From positions 1 to 39,297 of the IMG/VR virus record IMGVR_UViG_3300046798_000079: DNA of 39,297 nucleotides, one strand, 5' to 3'. Source of the stretch: a virus. Shown piece by piece: positions 6,870-15,300 of this stretch. Each line of letters begins with the position of its first letter. The stretch's first letter is position 1. The notes under the pieces are model-generated. The model saw nothing but the letters and a program-made list of their open reading frames with translations, searched no databases and was not told the DNA's origin. A program made the translations under genes and the position numbers.

Positions 6870-7358
6870 TCAGCCGGCGCCGGTGATCGTCACGCCAGGC
6901 TCCGTGTGGACGGCGCCGATGTAGCGCGCGAGGTCGCCCGCCAGGTTCTTCGCAGGACGGCCTGTGCCGGGGGCGGCGGACTTGATGAGGTTCACGGCGT
7001 GCCGGCGCCCGCGCGGCCCCAGGAGCGGAGCCAGGCCCATGCCGAGGGCGCCAGCCAGGATCTCGCCGCCAGGCCCCAGGAGTCCGCCGATGGCGCCGAT
7101 GAGTCCGGAGTTCTTCCTGGTCTCGACGGCGCGCTCGAGCGTGTCCATGGCGTCCTCGAGTTCGGTCTGGCGCGTGGCCAGCTTCTCGCGCTCGACGGCG
7201 GAGAGGCCCGGGGCGGCAAGCTGGCCCTCAAGCGTCTCCTCCTCGTGCGCCATGGCGAGGTACTTCTCGGCCTCGCCCTGGGTGAAGTCGGCTGCCGTCG
7301 CAGCGCAGGCGGCCAGGAGGGCAAGGAGGGCGACGAGGAGCGGCAGGGCGGTCTTCAT
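6870..7358 (-). CDS. predicted lipoprotein, 162 aa
   Basis: The N-terminus MKTALPLLVALLALLAAC is a lipoprotein signal peptide: Lys2, a hydrophobic core and the lipobox LAAC with Cys18. The mature part starts with a predicted coiled coil (about 25-85, including EREKLATRQTELEDAMDTLE). A glycine-rich hydrophobic stretch follows at about 88-120 (GLIGAIGGLLGPGG), then a basic tail. The context after a one-helix holin-like gene and near the tail spike suggests a lysis or envelope function, such as an outer-membrane spanin component, but the Gly-rich segment is unusual for spanins. A superinfection-exclusion lipoprotein is an alternative. ATG at 7358 has AGGA upstream. Confidence 0.75.
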   Translation of the reverse strand: MKTALPLLVALLALLAACAATAADFTQGEAEKYLAMAHEEETLEGQLAAPGLSAVEREKLATRQTELEDAMDTLERAVETRKNSGLIGAIGGLLGPGGEILAGALGMGLAPLLGPRGRRHAVNLIKSAAPGTGRPAKNLAGDLARYIGAVHTEPGVTITGAG

Positions 7359-7368
7359 CCGCCCGATC

Positions 7369-7641
7369 CTATCGTCCGGCGGGCGGCGGGTGGGTCACGC
7401 GCGTTCCCACGATCGCCTCCAGGGCCGTCAGGCGCTGCGCACAGTCCTCCATGGCTGCCAGGCGCAGATCCACGCGCGAGGCCCAGTAGCCGGCGTAGAA
7501 GAGCCCGCCGCCGATGGCGATCATCAGGCTGATCGTGATCGCCGACGAGTGCCCGATGACCGCTTCCCGTGTCTTCTGGATCACGGCGCGCACCGTGTGC
7601 TCGTGGCCGCTTCGGGACGGGTTGGCTTGTGCGATGTCCAT
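7369..7641 (-). CDS. one-helix membrane protein, possible holin, 90 aa
   Basis: A charged N-terminal tail is followed by one clear transmembrane segment at about residues 33-54 (AITISLMIAIGGGLFYAGYW), then a short amphipathic helix (LRLAAMEDCAQRLTALEAI). Size, topology and position next to a lipoprotein gene fit a single-span holin or a related lysis protein, but no family motif proves it. No endolysin is recognisable nearby. The ATG at 7641 lacks a good Shine-Dalgarno sequence, so the start is less certain. Confidence 0.65.
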   Translation of the reverse strand: MDIAQANPSRSGHEHTVRAVIQKTREAVIGHSSAITISLMIAIGGGLFYAGYWASRVDLRLAAMEDCAQRLTALEAIVGTRVTHPPPAGR

Positions 7642-7770
7642 GTGCGAACTGTGGGCTTCGGCATCGTCTGGATCGTTACAGCCCCTTCATGAGGCGCCGC
7701 GATGGTCGGGTACTGGATCGGATCGTCCCGTTCCTGGGCGCCGCTGTCTACGACCTTGGTAGACGATCGC
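7642..7770 (-). other. intergenic gap with a small hairpin
   Basis: This 129-bp gap is one of the few between late genes. A six-base-pair hairpin (GTCTAC at 7746-7751, GTAGAC at 7759-7764, loop of seven) lies just after the stop of the possible Tat-signal gene. No run of T follows it, so it is at best a weak terminator or RNA-processing site. Just before the hairpin, a GTGAGC start-like sequence opens a frame of only eight codons, perhaps a relic of the gene that once followed the tail spike. Confidence 0.35.
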
Positions 7771-7788
7771 TCACGGCTTCGGCACCGC
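7768..7788. repeat. 21-bp direct repeat, copy 1
   Basis: This sequence is identical over 21 bases to 8040-8060. It covers the last codons and stop of the small possible Tat-signal gene. See the paired copy at the end of the tail spike gene, 272 bp away. Confidence 0.9.
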
Positions 7789-8046
7789 GCTCCAGTCGAG
7801 CGGATCGAACACACGGCTGCCCTCCATCCGTGTCACATAGCGGATCGGGATGCCGAGGTAGTAGATCCGCTTGCCCTCGTTGAAGAACTCCGGCACCGAG
7901 TGCCCGAGCGCGAAGCCCACCGAGTACGGCCGCCAGTTGGGCGCGTCGGTCGTCTTGAACGACGGTTCCGGCTCGACCTTGGCTTGGCGCAGCGCGAACG
8001 GCAGCCCGAGCGCGAAGCCCAGCAACGTGCGGCGTGTGACGCTCAC
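7771..8046 (-). CDS. small secreted or membrane protein with possible Tat signal, 91 aa
   Basis: GTG at 8046 forms a GTGA overlap with the tail spike stop. The N-terminus VSVTRRTLLGFALGLPFAL has a twin arginine (Arg5-Arg6) followed by a short hydrophobic stretch, which resembles a Tat signal peptide or a signal anchor; the motif after RR is only a partial match. The rest is soluble (YSVGFALGHSVPEFFNEGKR, YYLGIPIRYVTRMEGSRVFD). Its last residues AVPKP are the same as those of the tail spike, and 21-bp direct repeats lie at its end and at the tail spike's end. It may have entered by recombination at that repeat. Function unknown; export would be unusual for a phage accessory gene. Confidence 0.7.
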   Translation of the reverse strand: MSVTRRTLLGFALGLPFALRQAKVEPEPSFKTTDAPNWRPYSVGFALGHSVPEFFNEGKRIYYLGIPIRYVTRMEGSRVFDPLDWSAVPKP

Positions 8047-8060
8047 GGCTTCGGCACCGC
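8040..8060. repeat. 21-bp direct repeat, copy 2
   Basis: This copy is identical to 7768-7788. It covers the AVPKP-stop end of the tail spike gene and the GTGAGC start of the gene downstream. Deletion between the copies would remove the 91-aa gene exactly and restore an intact tail spike end. Confidence 0.9.
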
Positions 8061-9182
8061 CTGCGCCGTGTACCGCGACAGCGGGATCACGGCATCGTGC
8101 GTCGGAATGCCGGCCTCGTACGTCACGTCCACGCCGAGCGCCTGCGCGTACTCCTTCGCCTGTGGCGTGTTGTTCTCGCGCACCGTCAGGCTCGGGATGT
8201 TGCTGAGCTGAAGCTGAAGGTTCTGCCCGTAGACGGCGTTCTGCTCGATGAGCAGCGACTTCGCCACCTTGTGCGTGCCGGCGAACAGGTTGCCGACGCG
8301 GATGCATGGCGTGAGGTTCTCGGTGCCCGGCCCCGCGCGAAACAGATTGCGGCGGATCACGATGTTGCCCGTGGCGAAGCCCTTGCCGATCTGCCCCGTG
8401 TTCGCGTCGTAGAACGCGGCGATCCCGTGGTTCGGGTCGTCGTCCACCATGACCGCGCGTGTATGGCTCGCATCGGGCGGCGCCCAGAACTCGTTGCCCT
8501 GGATGAGCACGTCGCAGCCGACGCCCTGGAGCACGACGCCGCCGCCCCCGCGTGAGGACCACGGGCGATACCAGTCCTTGAACGTGCAGTCGATGACGGC
8601 GAGCGTGACCTTGGGGCCGGCCCAGAGTGTCTCGATCGGATCGAACCGACCCTTGATGCACTCGGCCGCGCACTCGTGGAAGCGCAGGCGCTCGTAGCGG
8701 CCCCCGCCAGGGCCGGCGTAGGCGTGCCCGTAGAAGGCGTGCTCGCGTGCAGGCCCCCACCAGATGTCGCCGTCTCGCGCGTCGATGTTGCACTGGTAGC
8801 TGAAGATGCCCCAGGCGACGCGGCCGTAGGTGGGCGAGTTCTCCTCGGCGATCAGCTCGAAGTCGGCCAGCTCGAGCTTGAACTTCTTTTTCACCCCGGC
8901 CTTGTTGTCGCGGCCGGCCTGGATCGCAGCGCGCCCGTGGCCGTGCAGCGAGAGCGACTCGAAGCGCACGATGCCGTCGTGCTGGTCGATGCCGATGGTG
9001 GTCCACACGCCCGAGCTGGGGCGGATGTGCGTCTTCCCCTTGCCGGCGCCGATGAAGCGCACGCCCGCGTAACCCTGCGAGAGCCAGAGCGCCGGGTTGT
9101 ACTGGCGCGTGCCGTTCTCCCAGCGGCCTCCGATGTCGAACCCGGGCACGTCGCCCTCGGGGAGCGGGATGTCGTACAGCAT
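8043..9182 (-). CDS. tail spike with parallel beta-helix, 379 aa
   Basis: The protein is likely the receptor-binding tail spike, which may degrade a surface polysaccharide. From about residue 45 it shows the repeating short strand and turn pattern of a right-handed beta-helix of the pectate-lyase type (GVRFIGAGKGKTHIRP; GIVRFESLSLHGHGRAAIQ; KVTLAVIDCTFKDWY; GCDVLIQGNEFWAPPDA; GNIVIRRNLFRAG; KSLLIEQNAVYGQN). The first 45 residues would attach it to the virion. ATG at 9182 overlaps the preceding stop (TGATG); the longer frame upstream enters the 56-aa gene. It follows the giant ejected protein, the usual place for a spike gene. No catalytic residues can be assigned by eye. Confidence 0.82.
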   Translation of the reverse strand: MLYDIPLPEGDVPGFDIGGRWENGTRQYNPALWLSQGYAGVRFIGAGKGKTHIRPSSGVWTTIGIDQHDGIVRFESLSLHGHGRAAIQAGRDNKAGVKKKFKLELADFELIAEENSPTYGRVAWGIFSYQCNIDARDGDIWWGPAREHAFYGHAYAGPGGGRYERLRFHECAAECIKGRFDPIETLWAGPKVTLAVIDCTFKDWYRPWSSRGGGGVVLQGVGCDVLIQGNEFWAPPDASHTRAVMVDDDPNHGIAAFYDANTGQIGKGFATGNIVIRRNLFRAGPGTENLTPCIRVGNLFAGTHKVAKSLLIEQNAVYGQNLQLQLSNIPSLTVRENNTPQAKEYAQALGVDVTYEAGIPTHDAVIPLSRYTAQAVPKP

Positions 9183-9352
9183 CACGAGCTTCTCTTTCGT
9201 CCTGCGGCGGCCATCTTGTGCATCCGCTCGTTGCCGTACTTCTGCGACCCGATCCACGCAGCGAGACGCTTCGCGTTGCGCACGCCTGGCCGCTTCTCCA
9301 GCTTCGAGGTCAGGGCCGCGAACCGTTCACCGCTGCCTAGTTTGGGCTTCAT
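9182..9352 (-). CDS. small conserved phage protein, 56 aa
   Basis: ATG at 9352 sits in an ATGA overlap with the stop of the giant gene, and the frame ends in a TGATG overlap with the tail spike start. The sequence has the pattern of small phage proteins of about 60 residues: GSGERFAALTSKLEKRPGV, then a helix NAKRLAAWIGSQKYG and a basic end MAAAGRKRSS. Such proteins often sit near virion genes, but their function is not known to me. Confidence 0.75.
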   Translation of the reverse strand: MKPKLGSGERFAALTSKLEKRPGVRNAKRLAAWIGSQKYGNERMHKMAAAGRKRSS

Positions 9353-12300
9353 TTCAGGAGGGGCTTGAACTGTCTCGGGGCTGGCAGCGTCACGGTCGCC
9401 TTCTTCTTCTTGTCCTCGTAGGTCTGGAGGCTCGCGCCGAAGATGCCGAGGATACCGAGCGCCGCACCCTCAGGCACGCCACGGTCGCGGAGAGCCTTCT
9501 CGAGATCGGAGAAGGCCATGGCAAGGCGCCACGGGTGCGTCGGCAGTTCCTTCAGGTCTTGCGCGATCGTCTCCTTGGTGAACGGCTCTCCGGTCGGCGT
9601 GTTGCCTTCCAGGAAGTTGATCGGGATGCCGATGGTCGGCGAGAGCTTGGTGCGCATGAAGCGGCCGAGCGTGGCCGCCGTCTTCGCGTCCTTCTTGCCC
9701 TTCGCGGCGAGGCCGACTGCCTGGAGCGCGTCCAGACCGATGCGCGACATCAGCACCGTGACTTGCGACAGGCCGGCGAGCGGATCCACGCGCGTGTTGC
9801 CAAACCGCGCCTTCCCGAGGTCGGGCGAGGTCAGGTCGTGGCTTATGTCTGTGTAGCCCTCGGCGCTGCGAGTTAGGCGCTTCATCCTGTCCTTCTCTGT
9901 CTCCATCATCGCGCCGTACATCTTGGTGAGCGCGTAGAAGCCGGCGAGGCCGATCAGGAAGCGCCCGTACTGCTTTGCCACGGCCACGCGGGTCTGCGCC
10001 GTGCCGCCGTAGAGCGGCTGCGCGAGGATGAGCTGGAAGCGACTGAGGAGCAGACGCGGAGACCAAAGCGGAATCGCCAAGGCGCTGACGGCGCCCGCGA
10101 ACTTGCCTGGGTTGCCGCGCCCCGTGCCGATGTTGACCGCGTTGGCGATGGCCTTCCCCTCGGCGACGGTCGGCGGAACCGGAAGGCCCTGCACCATCGT
10201 GTCGAAGATGTAGGAGCGCTGGAGATTCAGGAACGTGATGAAGGCGCGGTTCGACGCCTTGATGCCCGGGATCATGTCGGAGATCGCCGAACGGATTGCC
10301 TCTTCGTGCGGCCCGATGTCGTCGCCGTGCTTCGTCAACTGAAGTCCGGAGGCTTCGCCGTACTGCGCGAGCGGACGGTTCCGGATCATCACGTCGGCCT
10401 CGAGCGCGCCACGCTCCGAGAAGGCGGCGCGCAGCATCCTCGGAATGTGCTCGGTGGCCGTGACGACTGGGTGCCCAAGTGAGAAGAAGCCGCCCTGACG
10501 CAGGACCGCCGAGAGGTCCCAGGCCGTCATGACGGCCTTAGGCAGGTCGATCACCTCCTTGACGCCGGCCAGCACCTTCTGCGTCTTCGTGCGGTTGGCC
10601 AGCGCGAACATGCGCTTCCGCGTCTCGAAACGACGACGGACGGTTTCGGCATCGGCCTTCGCCTTCGTGGCCTCGGCATCGAGCGGCAGCGGCGGCTTCT
10701 TGGGCCTCGGCCCGAAGTCCTCGGTAACCATGCGCTCCTTCAGGCGCGCGATCTCGTTCGCCTTGCGCGTCTTGTACGCCTTGAGCGCCATCCGTTCCTT
10801 CTTCGCGGCGATCTCCTCGGGCGTCTTGGCGGGCACGGCCGCCTCCTGCCAGGCGCTCAGCTCGGCTCGCAGCGCGTCGCGGCGCGCGCGCATGGCCTCG
10901 AGCGCGGGCGTGGTCGGACCGGGCTTCGCCTCGGCCTTCGACGTGTCGCCTGCCGCGAGGCGCGTCTCGAGGTCGGCCAGCGACTTCTCAACGGCGCGGG
11001 TAGCCGCTGCAATGCGCTCCTCGGGCGTGCGCGGGCGTGCCTCAGCCGGGAAGATTTCCTCGTACTGGGCGCGGAGCACGTCGCGGCGCGCGCGCAAGTC
11101 CGCCACCTCGGCGTCGGTCGGCGGCGGGGCGCGCTCGTCGATGGTGCGCTTCCCGCTGGTGATCTGCTCGGAGAGGTCGGCGATCTGGTTGCGGAGCCGC
11201 GTCTTCGTCGCGTCGAGCGCCGTGCGGAGCTGCGTCTCAGGGCTGGTCGTCTTGATGCCGAGCTTCCGCTTGAGGTTCTCCACCTGCTTGATGAGGCCGC
11301 GCTCGGTGTCGCTCGGCGTGGGGTGCTCGACGCCGCTCTTCTTGGGCGGGATCTTGGCGAGCAGGTCCTCGATCTTCGCCACCTGGCGGAGTTGGCCTTG
11401 GTAGTCCCGCAGCTTCACATCGACCTCGCCCTTCGAGAGCGGGCGGAAGTTTCCGTATCCGGCGATGGCGTCGAGCGTCTGCCGGCGCGTGAACGGAATG
11501 CCGGCGTCGTTCAGCGTCTCTTGTACGGCCGTGACGAGCGCTTCCCGGTCGTTGACGCCGTTCTCTACTGCGTGCCGCGCAATCTCGCGGATCTGCTTCC
11601 CGAGCGCGGGCAACTCGGCGCCGGCCTCGAGCTTCTCCTTGATGTGCCCGGCCAGTTCGGTCGCGCGCTCCTTGCGCGCCATGTCCCACGCCTCGCGCAG
11701 ATAGGGGCGGATGTGCTCGCCGATGCGGCCCACCATTTCGTCGGCCCAGGCGGCAAACTGGCGTGCCCCTCGTTCGATGCTCTTGGCGGCGAGTTGCGCC
11801 GTCAGCTTGAGCGTCTCCGGGTCGAGACCGCCCGCGAACGCGCCGGGGCGCTTCGCCTTCGCGGCGAGCTGCGAAACGATGTCGTCGATCTCGGTCGAGA
11901 GTTGCGTGATGCGGGCTTGCCGCTTCGCCTGGCGCGGTCTGGAGCTGACCTCGGCCTTGAGGCGCAGCATCGCGGCTTCGGCTTCCGCTTCTGCTCGCCC
12001 CTGCTCGGACTCGGCCAGGCGGCGCTCGAACAGCTTGTTCTTGGTCGAGAGTTCGTCGTACTCCTTGCGCACCGTCTCCAACTCGCTCGGAGTCAGAGGC
12101 TCGCCCTTGTCGGCCTGGAGCGAGCGCTCCATCTCCGCGAGCGAATAGTCGCGGTTGACCATCATCTGCCGGATGTCGAGCGCCTGGGCGTTGGTCGTGC
12201 CTGCGCGCGTCACCACATCGCCAGCGCGCGCGTAGGCGGACCGTGCGGCATCGACCTCGGCTTGCGATCCTTCTCCTCGGTTGAGCGCATCTTCGGCCGC

Positions 12301-15300
12301 GTCGCGTTCGTTCGCCAGGCGTGTGACCTCAAGCGCGAGGAGCGCGCCCTCGTCCGCATCCGGGGGCCGCTCGGTCGCCTCGAGGTCGTTGACCAGCTTC
12401 TCGCCAGCGCTCGCGTCCCGGTCGAGTGCCGCCTTGGCGCGGTCGAAGTGCTCGAGCCGCGTGACGCTCTCGCCGTGCTGCGGCTCGGGCAGGCCCATGT
12501 CGCGGAGTTCACGCTCCACGGTCTTGTTCTTGATCCCGGTCGGCTGCGGCGGCGGCCCCGGCAGAGGTTCGATGAAACCGCCCGTCTCCGTGGCAGCCCT
12601 GGGGGGCTCCTCCGCTGCTACTGCGGGCGTCGATTTCTCGACGGGAGGAGCCGTCCCACGGACGGAGACGGGCAGAGCGGGTAGGCGCGCGATGGGCGGC
12701 TGTCCGGGGCGGTTTGGCGTAGCTTCCTCGCCCTCGATCGCGCCGCGCGTGACGAGCTTGCCGTAGACGGCGCGCATCTCGCGGCTGATCTTGAGATCGA
12801 CGGCGCTGCCCCGGATGCGCGTGTAGATTTTCGAGAGCCAGTCGCGGAACTTCTGGAAGAGGCTGCGCAACTCGGGCGTCGGGGCCTTGCCGTCGCGGAG
12901 GAAACGCTCGAAGCCGCGCGCGAACTTCTCCTCGGCGTCCTTCGTCCAACCGTTCTCGGCGCCGGCCCACTTCTCGGCCACGTCGATGTCGGCATTCGAG
13001 ATGCCGGCGCGCGATGTCTCTGGCACGGAGCGGTCGAGCAGCCAGCGGCGCGCGACGTGGGCAAGCTCGTGCGCGCCCGTGGACACGTCAGGCGCGTTCA
13101 GCGCGCGGATCAGGGCATGGCCGGCATCGGTGAACTCGACGGACCCCTTCTCGCCCTGGAAGAGCGGGAAGCCCTCGGCCTTGATCTTCTCGCGCGCCTC
13201 GGGCGACAGCGGCATGACGTGCGCGCGGCCGACGTGCTCATCGACCTCGCCCTTTTCCGGCTTCGCGCCGAGCGGCTTGCCGAGTTCGGTGGCCTGCGCG
13301 ACGAGTTGGCGGTCGTACAGATTCTTGGCCCATTGGCCGCCGATCGCTAGATCGGCCTCTGTCGTTACGCCGTCTCTCTCGTTCTTGATCCGCTCCGCCA
13401 ACTCCTTCGGTACGACTGAGCTGATGTCCTGCCCTACGAGCGAACGCAGCGCGCCGTCTGCGGTCTTCACCGTGCCGTGCCCGTCGATGAAGACCTGATG
13501 GGACTCGCCTGTTGTCGTGTGGATTTTGATGACCCGCCGGCCCTCCGTGAGGCTCGGTCCCCACGTCAGCCGGTCTACAACCCGGCTGAGGTTGTACCGC
13601 TCGGCGACGATCCTGCCGGTTGACCACGAGATGCCATCGAACCCGTGCTCGGCGGCGTAGGCGAGTGCGCGCTTGAGTGTGAGGCGCGACCACGAGGCGC
13701 CCTTGAACGGCGCATCGGGCACGCTCGTCGATGGTTGGTCTTCAACCTCTTCGAGGTTGTCGCGGTAGCTCTGCGCTTCCTCCAGATCGCCCTCGCGCGA
13801 GTGCAGTTCATCCTGGGCTTCCTCGATCGCCGCCTCGTGGTCCTTCAGCGCCTTTACTGCGTCGGCGACCTCGATGCCCTTGCGCACCCACGCGATGCGC
13901 TCGTCGGTGTCCATCGGGCGCTCGCCGTTCCGGTCGTAGGCGCGCGGCACGAGGTACTCGGCGTGCGTGTGCGCAAGCTCGTCGCGGAATGACTTTGCTT
14001 CGTTCTCGGTGAGATTCTCCCACGGGACGCCGAGCGTCGTACCTTGGCCCATCTTTCGGGCCAGTGTCCGCCATTGCCAGAACGTCTCGTAGTACTCCTG
14101 GGCCAGCGCATTGGCCTTGTCCTCGTAGCTGTCGCCGTTGTCGTCCTCGGGGCCGTTGTTGCGCAGGTTGTCAAGGGCTTCCTCCGCGTCGTGTCGGGCG
14201 TCGTGGGCGTCCTGTAGGCGCTCGTTTGCCTCGTCGATCTCGTCTTGGTTGCCGCGCTGGCCACCTTCCTCGTAATCCTCGTCGTAGCCCTCTTCGCGCC
14301 CGCGCCGGTGCCAGTCGGATTGCACCTCTTCGATGTGGAAGAGCTTGCGGCCCTGCGGGTCGGTGCGCGTCTTGGCGAGAACGTGGGCCACAACGTCGCG
14401 CGTGTCCCAGTGTCCCTGATCGAAGTCCGGCCCGTCCTTCAGTACGAGGAGCAGCTCGGTGTAGTCCCGGCCGCCAGGCTTCATGTAGGACTCGTACTTC
14501 GGGCGGAGGTATGTGCGGTTGCGCGAACTGTCCTCGACCACCGTTCTGTTGAACTCAAATTGCCGCAGCAGGTTCACGGCCGAGCCTAGCGTGTCGGCTG
14601 TTCCGACCAGCTGCCCATTGGTGGCGTCCCAGGCCCGCCAGGATCCGGACCAGTCTGATCCGACAACCTGATACTGGTGCCCGTTTGAGCGTGACTCGTA
14701 CCTGTAGCGCCAGTCGTTCGTTTCGCTGTTGAGAACCTCCTGGCCGTTCCCGTCAAACACCGGGATCCGTTCGGCGTCTCCAGACACGATGAATGAGATG
14801 TCCTCCGGGCCATTGAAGCGCCGCGCTTCGATGCGGCTTCCGCCGCGCTGCACCTCGATGAGGTGAACTTGCCGCCGGCCTACGAATTCGGCGATCTCGT
14901 CGCGCGTCAGCTTGCCCTTGCGCCGCGCCCAGTCTTCGAGACCGATCCAGTTGGCCTCTTCCTCGGCGCCCTTCGTCTTCTTGATGTGCGCGAGAAACTG
15001 CTCGGCCGTGCCGCGCGGCTGCCACTTCTCCAGCGAGCCGAGCAGGTTCGAGAAGTACCACTGTGGTCCCTGCTGGTGAAGCGCGCCGCTGCCGGGTTTT
15101 CCGCCCTTGATGACGCGGATGCGCGAGCGGTCGAGGCCCATCGCCTGCGCCAGTGCATCGAGCGCGACAGACTGCTCGCCGGTGACGGCGAGCGCCGACT
15201 GCAACGCCTTCGGGTGGAACGGTTCGCTCTGCTCGGGCGCCTGGCGCTCGACTTCGGGCGGGCCGGGAGGAACGCCGGGCGTCTTCTTGCCCTTGCCTGC

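Noticed and set aside
11323-12684. A 453-codon plus-strand open frame inside the giant gene
   Set aside because: Lies wholly within the coiled-coil region of the giant gene on the other strand; Leu/Arg/Ala-rich without recognisable domains.
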